From Thermoproteota archaeon (GTDB lineage: Archaea > Thermoproteota > Thermoprotei_A > Sulfolobales > Pyrodictiaceae): a stretch of 6,990 bases of DNA. The translations under genes and the position numbers were made by a program. Shown piece by piece: positions 1-5,344 of this stretch. Location of the stretch: contig JAADFC010000033.1 of the NCBI GenBank assembly GCA_013153105.1, positions 1 to 6,990 of the forward strand. The letters run 5' to 3'. The stretch's first letter is position 1, and every line of letters begins with the position of its first letter. The notes beneath the pieces are model-generated. The model made no database searches, had not been told where the DNA came from, and was given only the letters and a program-made list of their open reading frames with translations.

Positions 1-25
1 TGCATGGGGAAGGGGTTCCGGGGGC

Positions 26-1870
26 GTGGCTGGCGGGTCTCAGTTTCCATACCGGGAGCCGCGGCGGGGCCAGCTGGAGGCTGCCGCCGCCTTAGCTGAA
101 ACCGTGCGGGGCGGCGGTGTCTTCATTCTCTCCGCCCCGACGGGCTTCGGCAAGACTGCTACCGTCGTGAAGGGCCTCCTCGACGCTGGCGCGGAGGCCG
201 TAATGTATGTTGTGCGTACCCGCAACGAGATAGCTCCCGTTGTTAGGGAGCTTCGGAGGTTCGGGGTCGAGGATTTCGTCTTCCTCTACAGCGCCCGTAG
301 GATGTGCCCCCTCCTGGGGGGTGAGGGGCTGGGGCTGCACGAGTTCTGGGAGACCTGCAGGGTGCTCCGGCTGGCTGGCAGGTGCACGTATTATGCGCGT
401 GTGGCTGAACTGGACCCGGATAGTGTGAGGGAGCTGGTTTCGGTTTCCGAGTCGCCTTTCAGGGTTGTAGACCAGCTGGCCTCTATGGGGTACTGCCCCT
501 TCTTCGCGCTCCGCCTCGCCGTGGCAGGGTCGAGGTTCATAGTGGCGACCTACCCGTATCTCTTCCGCCGCGACATCTTCGAGGGCACGATGGAGCCCTA
601 TAGCTATGAGGATCTAGTGGTGGTCGTGGACGAGGCCCATAGCCTCTTCACGCCGGGGAGCCTCGTTGAAGCCCGGGTCTCCATAGCCGACCTGAGGAGA
701 GCCATGCGGGAGGTGGAGGAGCACGGCCTACCGGGCGAGCTGGCCGACAGGCTCAGGGAGCTCGAGGCCCTAGCCAGCGGGGCTGCGCAGGGGCTGGTGC
801 AGGGGCTCCGGAGGCTGCCCCTGGAGAGGCTGAGGAGGCTACTCGAGGACCCCAGCGTCTGGAGCGACGCGGCCTACGAGGTGCGCCTGGCGAGGCTTCG
901 GGAGGCCCTGGAGGCTGGGGCCGAGGGTGTACGCGTGGCTCTCAGCAGGGTGGAGGAGCTTGCATACATGGCCTTCCAGGAAGGCGTGGCCGCCTACGTG
1001 TACCGTGAGAACGGGCGTGTGGGGGTGACTGTCCTGCCGCTGGACCCCTGCACCGTGGCGGGGGAGCCTCTAGGCCGCGCCAGGGCTGTGGTGCTGGTCA
1101 GCGGCACCATGCCCCCCGAGGGGTTTGTACGCGACGCGCTCTGCCTCGGGGACCGGCGGCTCGTATACTATGACGTTGAACTGCTTCATGGGAGCCCGCT
1201 GCCGCCCGAGAACCAGTACACCATAGCTGTGGTCGAGCTTACCTCCAGGTATACCAGTAGGAGTCCGAGCATGTACCTGCGCTACGCCGAGTACATAGGG
1301 GCCCTGGTGGAGGCGGTGAATAGGAGCGTGCTGGTAGTCTACCCAAGCTACGAGTTCATGAGCTCTATAGCAGGGATTCTGTCTGAGAGACTCGCCGGGC
1401 GGGCTGCTCTAGTTGTCGAGGACCGGTCGACCACTATAGACGAGGTGGCGGAGAAGGCTAGGCGCGGCAAGACGGTGATAAACGCTGTCGCCGGGGGGAA
1501 GCTCAGCGAGGGCGTCGAGATAGTGGACGCCGAGGGGAGGAGCCTTATAGGCTCCGTATTCGTCGCCGGCGTACCCTACCCGCAGCCCGACGACTACTTC
1601 GAGGACCAGCTCCGCAGGCTGGCGGGCCGCATGGGGGAGCGGGCTGCGAGGAGATTCATGTTCGACGTGCTCGCGTCGATTAGAGTCAGGCAGGCTGTGG
1701 GCAGGGCCCGGCGGGGCCCCGGCGACCGCGCGCTCATAGTACTGGGGGACCACCGCTTCCTCCGGAGGAGCCTCCGGGAGCTGCTGAGACTGCGGATAGA
1801 CATGGTCTCCGTCGGGCTGGAGGACTTCAGGGCCGCTGTGAGGGAGGCAGCCACGGCACTCGGTGTCTAG
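26..1870 (+). CDS. XPD/Rad3-family iron-sulfur DNA helicase (SF2, DEAH)
   Basis: ATP-dependent 5'-3' DNA helicase of the XPD/DinG/FANCJ family, acting on chromosomal DNA in repair or in resolving structures. Residues 6-18 (QFPYREPRRGQLE) look like the entry/Q-motif region. Walker A is APTGFGKT (37-44) and motif II is DEAH (202-205). Between them, Cys94, Cys111, Cys120 and Cys157 can ligate the 4Fe-4S cluster. Residues of about 210-350 are helical and Arg/Glu/Leu-rich, in the position of the Arch domain. The second motor domain has SGTM (359-362), GGKLSEGVEI (490-499, motif V) and QAVGRARR (556-563, motif VI arginine fingers). All key motifs are present and the length is normal for an archaeal XPD. 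The GTG start is the last one before the Q-motif, but the frame is open to the window edge (no stop at 2-25) and no clear SD is visible, so the true start could lie upstream. Archaea carry XPD paralogues, so orthology to the repair/TFIIH-type XPD is not proven. Confidence 0.93.
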   Translation: MAGGSQFPYREPRRGQLEAAAALAETVRGGGVFILSAPTGFGKTATVVKGLLDAGAEAVMYVVRTRNEIAPVVRELRRFGVEDFVFLYSARRMCPLLGGEGLGLHEFWETCRVLRLAGRCTYYARVAELDPDSVRELVSVSESPFRVVDQLASMGYCPFFALRLAVAGSRFIVATYPYLFRRDIFEGTMEPYSYEDLVVVVDEAHSLFTPGSLVEARVSIADLRRAMREVEEHGLPGELADRLRELEALASGAAQGLVQGLRRLPLERLRRLLEDPSVWSDAAYEVRLARLREALEAGAEGVRVALSRVEELAYMAFQEGVAAYVYRENGRVGVTVLPLDPCTVAGEPLGRARAVVLVSGTMPPEGFVRDALCLGDRRLVYYDVELLHGSPLPPENQYTIAVVELTSRYTSRSPSMYLRYAEYIGALVEAVNRSVLVVYPSYEFMSSIAGILSERLAGRAALVVEDRSTTIDEVAEKARRGKTVINAVAGGKLSEGVEIVDAEGRSLIGSVFVAGVPYPQPDDYFEDQLRRLAGRMGERAARRFMFDVLASIRVRQAVGRARRGPGDRALIVLGDHRFLRRSLRELLRLRIDMVSVGLEDFRAAVREAATALGV

Positions 1871-1883
1871 CGCCGCCCGGCGC
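1870..1883 (+). other. Short GC hairpin at the helicase stop codon
   Basis: GCGCC (1870-1874) and GGCGC (1879-1883) form a perfect 5-bp stem with a GCCC loop, starting on the last base of the helicase TAG stop and followed by CACTTTAATA. It resembles a weak hairpin-plus-T terminator, but archaeal termination relies mainly on T-runs and only three T's follow. It may equally be chance in G+C-rich DNA. Confidence 0.25.
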
Positions 1884-1885
1884 CA

Positions 1886-1893
1886 CTTTAATA
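1886..1893 (+). promoter_or_regulatory. TATA-box-like element (CTTTAATA)
   Basis: CTTTAATA is the most A+T-rich octamer between the helicase stop and the small gene at 2082, and it resembles crenarchaeal TATA boxes. There is no obvious purine-rich BRE just upstream (GCGCCA precedes it). If it is used, transcription would start about 25 nt downstream, near 1915-1920. That would give a leader of roughly 165 nt before the GTG at 2082, or a separate small RNA. A start there would fall inside the first hairpin (1897-1922), which argues against that hairpin forming intact in the same transcript. Confidence 0.35.
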
Positions 1894-1896
1894 CGG

Positions 1897-2068
1897 CTAG
1901 GCTCCACACCGCCGGAGCCTGGAACCCCGGTCCCCTGCGACCAACCCCGTGTCGCCGGGGATGGATGAGCAGGGGGCGGGTCACTCCCGGCCCAAGCCTC
2001 TGCTCCTCCGCAGGCGCCCCGGGGTGGCTAGCCGTTATTTCCCTCCGGCTAGGGCGTGGCTTCTGCCC
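1897..2068 (+). ncRNA. Candidate structured RNA or leader of unknown family
   Basis: No convincing gene occupies this spacer, but it is tiled with inverted repeats. Hairpin 1 is 1897-1905 with 1914-1922 (9 bp, one G-U, 8-nt loop). Hairpin 2 is CCCCGG 1925-1930 with CCGGGG 1955-1960, enclosing CGAC 1938-1941 with GTCG 1951-1954. Hairpin 3 is 1962-1975 with 1997-2010 (14 positions, one T/C mismatch, G-U pairs allowed), capped by CGGG 1977-1980 with CCCG 1986-1989. Hairpin 4 is CTAGCCG 2028-2034 with CGGCTAG 2046-2052 (perfect, 11-nt loop). A weak hairpin 5 is GGGC 2052-2055 with GCCC 2065-2068; it shares base 2052 with hairpin 4. Hairpins 1-3 lie almost end to end. I see no tRNA T-loop, no C/D boxes, and no RNase P or SRP signature. 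The strand is assigned only because both neighbours read plus. G+C-rich DNA yields hairpins easily, so this remains a candidate. Confidence 0.3.
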
Positions 2069-2075
2069 GAGGTGG
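2069..2075 (+). promoter_or_regulatory. Strong Shine-Dalgarno (GAGGTGG) for the small ORF
   Basis: GAGGTGG closely matches the archaeal SD complementary to the 16S rRNA 3' end (GAGGTGATC). It ends 6 nt before the GTG at 2082. It decides the start: the same frame is open upstream to 1863, but that extension has no comparable SD and an implausible composition. Its presence implies a leadered, not leaderless, mRNA. Confidence 0.7.
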
Positions 2076-2081
2076 CTGGAC

Positions 2082-2249
2082 GTGGAGGCCGGCTACGAGG
2101 CTCTAATATCGGAGGCCCGGGCTCGCCTCGAGGAGGCTTATCGCGGCATGCTGGGCGAGCTAGAGGCTGAGGCTAAGAGGATAGTCGAGGAGAAGCTGCG
2201 TAGGCTTGAGGGGTTGAGGGAGGAGATAAAGGCGGCGCTCCGGGTCTAG
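2082..2249 (+). CDS. Small charged helical protein, 55 aa, function unknown
   Basis: I do not recognise the family. The 55 residues are almost entirely Glu/Arg/Lys/Ala/Leu, with hydrophobic residues (Leu8, Leu16, Met23, Leu27, Ile34, Leu42, Leu45, Ile49, Leu53) spaced as on one face of an amphipathic helix or coiled coil. There is no Pro, Cys, Trp or His and only a few Gly, and no signal or membrane segment, so it is probably cytoplasmic. Composition resembles the stalk helices of A-type ATPase H/E subunits, but that is resemblance only. The GTG start is chosen from the GAGGTGG motif 6 nt upstream and because coding-like composition begins there; residues encoded upstream in the same frame (1863-2081) are Arg/Pro/Gly/Cys-rich and look non-coding. 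ATG at 2148 is an alternative start giving 33 aa. It lies 211 bp after the helicase, on the same strand, and faces the importer operon. Confidence 0.65.
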   Translation: MEAGYEALISEARARLEEAYRGMLGELEAEAKRIVEEKLRRLEGLREEIKAALRV

Positions 2250-2260
2250 CCCCCTCCTCT
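2250..2260. other. 11-bp convergent intergenic gap
   Basis: The stop of the small plus-strand gene (TAG, 2247-2249) and the stop of the minus-strand ATPase (TAG, complement of 2261-2263) are separated by only CCCCCTCCTCT. The plus transcript runs into a pyrimidine tract here, which could serve as a weak U-containing terminator. The minus transcript reads a purine tract and has no T-run nearby, so its 3' end probably overlaps the small gene in antisense. Confidence 0.6.
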
Positions 2261-3367
2261 CTAGGCTTGTTCAAGCATCTCCTTTACAACATCCTCCTCG
2301 ACGGGGAAGGCGTGTAGGTTCTCTACGGGCAGGTACACGGTCACCGTGGCGCCGCTCTCGGGGGGCTTCACCTGAGGCGGTAGGTCCACTATTATGTCGT
2401 GGCTCGTCCCGGGCAGGCGGAGCCGCAGCTCGGTGAACGCGCCTAGGTACATTGCTACGGTGACTGTGCCCGTCAGCTGGACCCAGTCCCCGTTCGCGGC
2501 TGGCTGCAGGCGGCCACCCTCCGCCTTGACTGCTATAGCTGCCTCGTCGCCGACGGAGAGCCCGTGGTTTACCGCCTCTATGACCTGCTCCCCTACCCTC
2601 ACGTATACCCTCCCGTGGCCGACGTCTGTAACCTTGCCTAGTAGCAGGCTTGTCCTCCCGAGGAACAGTGCTGTGAACAGCGTGGCCGGGCTCCTATAGA
2701 GCTGCTCGGGCATGCCTATCTGCTCTATGCGGCCGTCCCGCATCAACGCTATACGGTCCGCTAGGCTCATAGCCTCCTCCTGGTCGTGTGTCACGTATAT
2801 AGCTGTTATACCCAGCTTCCTCTGCAATGCTTTTATCTCGCCGCGGAGGCGCAGCCTCAGCTTCGCGTCTAGGTTGCTGAGCGGCTCATCAAGAAGGAGA
2901 ACCTCGGGCTCCACGACCAGCGCGCGGGCAAGCGCCACCCTCTGCTGCTGCCCCCCGCTCAGCTGGCCCGGGTAGCGGCCCTCCAGGCCGCGTAGGCCCA
3001 GGAGATCTAGCACCCACTGGACGCGCCGTCTTATCTCGTGCTCGGGTACACGCCGCAGCCGCAGGCCGAACGCTATGTTATCATAGACAGTCATGTGGGG
3101 CCAGAGGGCCCAGTTCTGGAAGACCATTACCGTACCCCGCTTATCCGGTGGAAGCTCCGTGACGTCGCGGTCGCCGAGGTAGACCCTACCCTCGTCGGGG
3201 TACTCGAAGCCAGCTATTATACGCAGGAGCGTCGTCTTCCCACAGCCGCTGGGGCCGAGGATAGCGAAGAACTCGCCCCCGCGGACCTCGAGGCTCACCC
3301 CCCGGAGCGCCACGGTCCTGCCGAAACGCTTCACAACCCCCTCAACCCGGATCCCCGTACCGCCCAC
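2261..3367 (-). CDS. ABC importer ATPase, FbpC/PotA/MalK type
   Basis: Cytoplasmic nucleotide-binding subunit that powers the importer encoded just upstream; it should work as a homodimer. All motifs are intact: A-loop aromatic Phe15, Walker A GPSGCGKT (38-45), Q-loop Gln84 in VFQNWALWPH, signature LSGGQ (136-140), Walker B LLLDEP (157-162) with Glu161, D-loop SNLD (164-167) and switch His194 in YVTHDQEEA. Residues of about 240-360 form a C-terminal TOBE-like region, including VAMYLGAFTELRL, as in the MalK/PotA/FbpC group, where it contributes to dimerisation or regulation. At 368 aa the length is normal for that group. The GTG start is supported by GGGGTGG ending 7 nt upstream. It is the last gene of the three-gene minus-strand operon, 42 nt after the permease. 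ATPases of this group serve sugars, iron and polyamines alike, so the substrate is not decided here. Confidence 0.95.
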   Translation of the reverse strand: MGGTGIRVEGVVKRFGRTVALRGVSLEVRGGEFFAILGPSGCGKTTLLRIIAGFEYPDEGRVYLGDRDVTELPPDKRGTVMVFQNWALWPHMTVYDNIAFGLRLRRVPEHEIRRRVQWVLDLLGLRGLEGRYPGQLSGGQQQRVALARALVVEPEVLLLDEPLSNLDAKLRLRLRGEIKALQRKLGITAIYVTHDQEEAMSLADRIALMRDGRIEQIGMPEQLYRSPATLFTALFLGRTSLLLGKVTDVGHGRVYVRVGEQVIEAVNHGLSVGDEAAIAVKAEGGRLQPAANGDWVQLTGTVTVAMYLGAFTELRLRLPGTSHDIIVDLPPQVKPPESGATVTVYLPVENLHAFPVEEDVVKEMLEQA

Positions 3368-3371
3368 GGTT

Positions 3372-3409
3372 GAGCCACCCCGCTGAAGCCCGAGGCTGGG
3401 CCAAGGCTC
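3372..3409 (-). promoter_or_regulatory. Inverted repeat enclosing the ATPase ribosome binding site
   Basis: The 42-nt permease-ATPase spacer begins on the minus strand, right after the TAA stop, with GAGCC. The exact complement GGCTC lies at its far end, overlapping the SD. Plus-strand coordinates of the arms are 3405-3409 and 3372-3376. An inner 4-bp hairpin, AGCC-TCG-GGCT, sits at 3387-3397. The paired structure would partly bury the SD and could tune ATPase output relative to permease. The stems are short and no T-run follows, so it is not a convincing terminator. Confidence 0.3.
3375..3381 (-). promoter_or_regulatory. Shine-Dalgarno GGGGTGG for the ATPase gene
   Basis: On the minus strand GGGGTGG is followed by 7 nt and then the GTG start at 3367. 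It contains the GGTG core expected for pairing with the crenarchaeal 16S rRNA 3' end, and it fixes the ATPase start. Its last two bases belong to the outer arm of the surrounding inverted repeat. Confidence 0.65.
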
Positions 3410-5341
3410 TTAGACTGTGACCAGGGCCTGCCCCCTCCTCGCGAGCCTGGAGGCCACAGCTATCACCGCAGCCTCCAGAGCCATCAGCAGCGTGGCGAGG
3501 GCGGCAGCCTTAGCCTGCGGCTGAGTGGCGCCCCTCACCGTAGCCTCGGTGACCAAGTCGAGTATCGCGAACGTAATAGGGCCCACATGCTGGGTCGAAT
3601 ACACGTTACCGCCCAGTGCGCCGAGTGTGACGCTCACGCTAACCTCGCTTAACACGTAGATAGCGCTGAGCAGAAGCCCCGCCAGCAGGCCCCTCCACGT
3701 GAGTGGTATCACTATCCTAGCTATCGTCCTCAGCCTACCCGCCCCGAGGCTCCGCGCCGCCTCCTCCATCTCGCTCGGCGTCTGTATCACGCTTGTGAAG
3801 ACAGCCCTCACAGTGAAGGGCAGCTTACGCATAACATACGCCAGGACCAGCAGGTGCACCACCCCCGCCGGCACCACCGCCGGGTCGAAGAAGCCGCCGA
3901 AGCTGTACCTCGAGAAGAACACTAGATAGCTGAAGGCGACCACTAGGCCGGGGACCGCGAGCGGCGCCGAGGAAAGGTAGTCTAGCAGCCCAGCGCCGGG
4001 CAAGCGGGCTCTGGCGGAGGCGTAGCCTGCCATGAAGCCCAGGAGCGCTATGAACACTATAGCGTGAGCCAGATAGTAGATACTGTTCACTATGCTCCTC
4101 CTTATACCCTCTATGCTCAATATCGCCTGATAGTTAGTCAGCAGCTCCCCCGCCGGCAGGAGCTCGGGGAAGGTTGAAACCCACCTCTTACTGAAGGATA
4201 GCACCACCACGCCGAACTGGGGGGCGGCGGCAGCGACTAGGAGCGGCAGCACAACCAGGTACGCAGCCAGCAGACCCCGCCTCCCCAGCCTCATGCCACG
4301 GAAGGGCCTCGGAGCCCCCTTGGCCAGCCTAGCGTAGTAGCGGAGGCTGAGGTACCTACGCACCACAACCAGCGGCGTTAACGCGGCCGCCAGCATTATT
4401 ATGCTGAGCACCGCTACCTTGGGGATGTTCTCCGTTGCCCTGGTGACTATAGAGTTGTAAACCTCATACGCCATGAACTTGTGCGCGTTACCGCCGAAGA
4501 TTATGGGGCCACCTACATCCTCGAGGCTCAATATGAACACGAGGGAGGAGCCTGCCAATATGCCCGGGAGTATCAGGGGTATCACGATGCTCCGAAGCAG
4601 CCGGAGCCCCCGGGCGCCGAGGTTGAGGGCCTGCTCCACCAGGGTTGCGTCAAGCGCAGCTAGCGCGGCGAGCACGTTTACATAGACTATAGGGTAGAAC
4701 ATGAGTACCTGGGCTACGAACACGCCCGCCTGGTCCCTGACCCCAATGTATACCTTCACGCTGTCGCCGGTTACGGGGCCCACTATACTGTTAACAAGGG
4801 CTGACAACATGTTCTCCGTGAACGAAGGGTATATGAACTTCTTTATCACATACGCGTTAACAAAGGGGGCGATGAGAAGCGGGATGTAGGCTAGAACCGC
4901 GAAGAGACGGCGGCCCGGGAACCGGTAGAGTGAGACCAGTATCGCAGCCGACGTGCCTATAGCAGCCGCGGTGAGCGTCACGAGGGCAGCATTGATTATA
5001 CTGTTACCGATGACCCCAAAGTCGAACCCGGAGACTGTTATCCTTATGACACGCTGCTCGACTGGGACGCCGTCCTTAACTATGGTTCTTACGGTCTCGC
5101 GCACCTCCACGAAGTCTCGCAGCGCCGAGCTGCTAAGGTCCAGGTAGTACCTGTCGCCTAGAATCTCCCAGCCGCGTGCCTCGATGACTATCGAGAGTAT
5201 TGGCGTTACGAAGCCGAATATTATTGCTGCGAGGCTGGCGTACAGGAAAAAGATGAGAGCTGGGTCACGCTGCATCGGTGGCAGCCGGCGCAGGGCCAGT
5301 CTCCCCAGCAGCTGGCGCGGGGCGGCGGCGGGGCGGGCCAC
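3410..5341 (-). CDS. Fused two-domain ABC importer permease (AfuB/ThiP-like)
   Basis: Membrane channel of the importer, with both permease halves in one 643-residue chain, as in the AfuB/FbpB/ThiP group. Hydrophobic segments fall near 28-53, 108-137, 145-167, 206-229, 251-272 and 308-327 in the first half, and near 354-382, 416-441, 457-476, 488-504, 550-572 and 608-631 in the second. That gives about 12 helices. Each half has an EAA loop for the ATPase: EQALNLGARG...IPL (236-256) and EEAARSLGAG...IPL (527-547). After the first helix, residues of about 54-107 form a polar, charged loop that should face outside. The Arg-rich N-terminus (1-25) and the charged linker 328-355 are inside-facing. 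The GTG start lies 3 nt after the binding-protein stop and has GGGTGG 7 nt upstream. The family suggests Fe3+, thiamine, phosphonate or similar small solutes, but the actual substrate is unknown. Confidence 0.93.
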   Translation of the reverse strand: MARPAAAPRQLLGRLALRRLPPMQRDPALIFFLYASLAAIIFGFVTPILSIVIEARGWEILGDRYYLDLSSSALRDFVEVRETVRTIVKDGVPVEQRVIRITVSGFDFGVIGNSIINAALVTLTAAAIGTSAAILVSLYRFPGRRLFAVLAYIPLLIAPFVNAYVIKKFIYPSFTENMLSALVNSIVGPVTGDSVKVYIGVRDQAGVFVAQVLMFYPIVYVNVLAALAALDATLVEQALNLGARGLRLLRSIVIPLILPGILAGSSLVFILSLEDVGGPIIFGGNAHKFMAYEVYNSIVTRATENIPKVAVLSIIMLAAALTPLVVVRRYLSLRYYARLAKGAPRPFRGMRLGRRGLLAAYLVVLPLLVAAAAPQFGVVVLSFSKRWVSTFPELLPAGELLTNYQAILSIEGIRRSIVNSIYYLAHAIVFIALLGFMAGYASARARLPGAGLLDYLSSAPLAVPGLVVAFSYLVFFSRYSFGGFFDPAVVPAGVVHLLVLAYVMRKLPFTVRAVFTSVIQTPSEMEEAARSLGAGRLRTIARIVIPLTWRGLLAGLLLSAIYVLSEVSVSVTLGALGGNVYSTQHVGPITFAILDLVTEATVRGATQPQAKAAALATLLMALEAAVIAVASRLARRGQALVTV

Positions 5342-5344
5342 TCT

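Noticed and set aside
1961..1970. ATGGATGAGC as a C box of a C/D guide RNA
   Set aside because: The match to RTGATGA is imperfect, and no CTGA D box or D'/C' pair follows at the expected 50-60 nt spacing.
1409..1984. Long minus-strand open frame (191 codons) antisense to the helicase 3' end
   Set aside because: It lies opposite an intact, motif-rich helicase, has a Pro/Arg/His-rich composition with no recognisable motif, and has no supporting SD. Such shadows are expected in G+C-rich DNA.
1863..2081. N-terminal extension of the small protein to a start at 1863 (128 aa), or to ATG at 1965
   Set aside because: The added residues are rich in Arg, Pro, Gly, Cys and Trp, unlike the Glu/Lys/Ala helix that follows. 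They would overlap the helicase end and the hairpins, and only the 2082 start has a strong SD.
1871..2081. tRNA, RNase P RNA or SRP RNA in the spacer
   Set aside because: There is no GGTTCRA-type T-loop, no cloverleaf spacing, and no conserved RNase P or SRP segments; length and stems do not fit.
1949..2170. A 73-codon plus-strand frame overlapping the spacer and the start of the small gene
   Set aside because: It overlaps the better-supported small ORF in another frame, and its Arg/Gly/Pro-rich product looks like translation of non-coding sequence.
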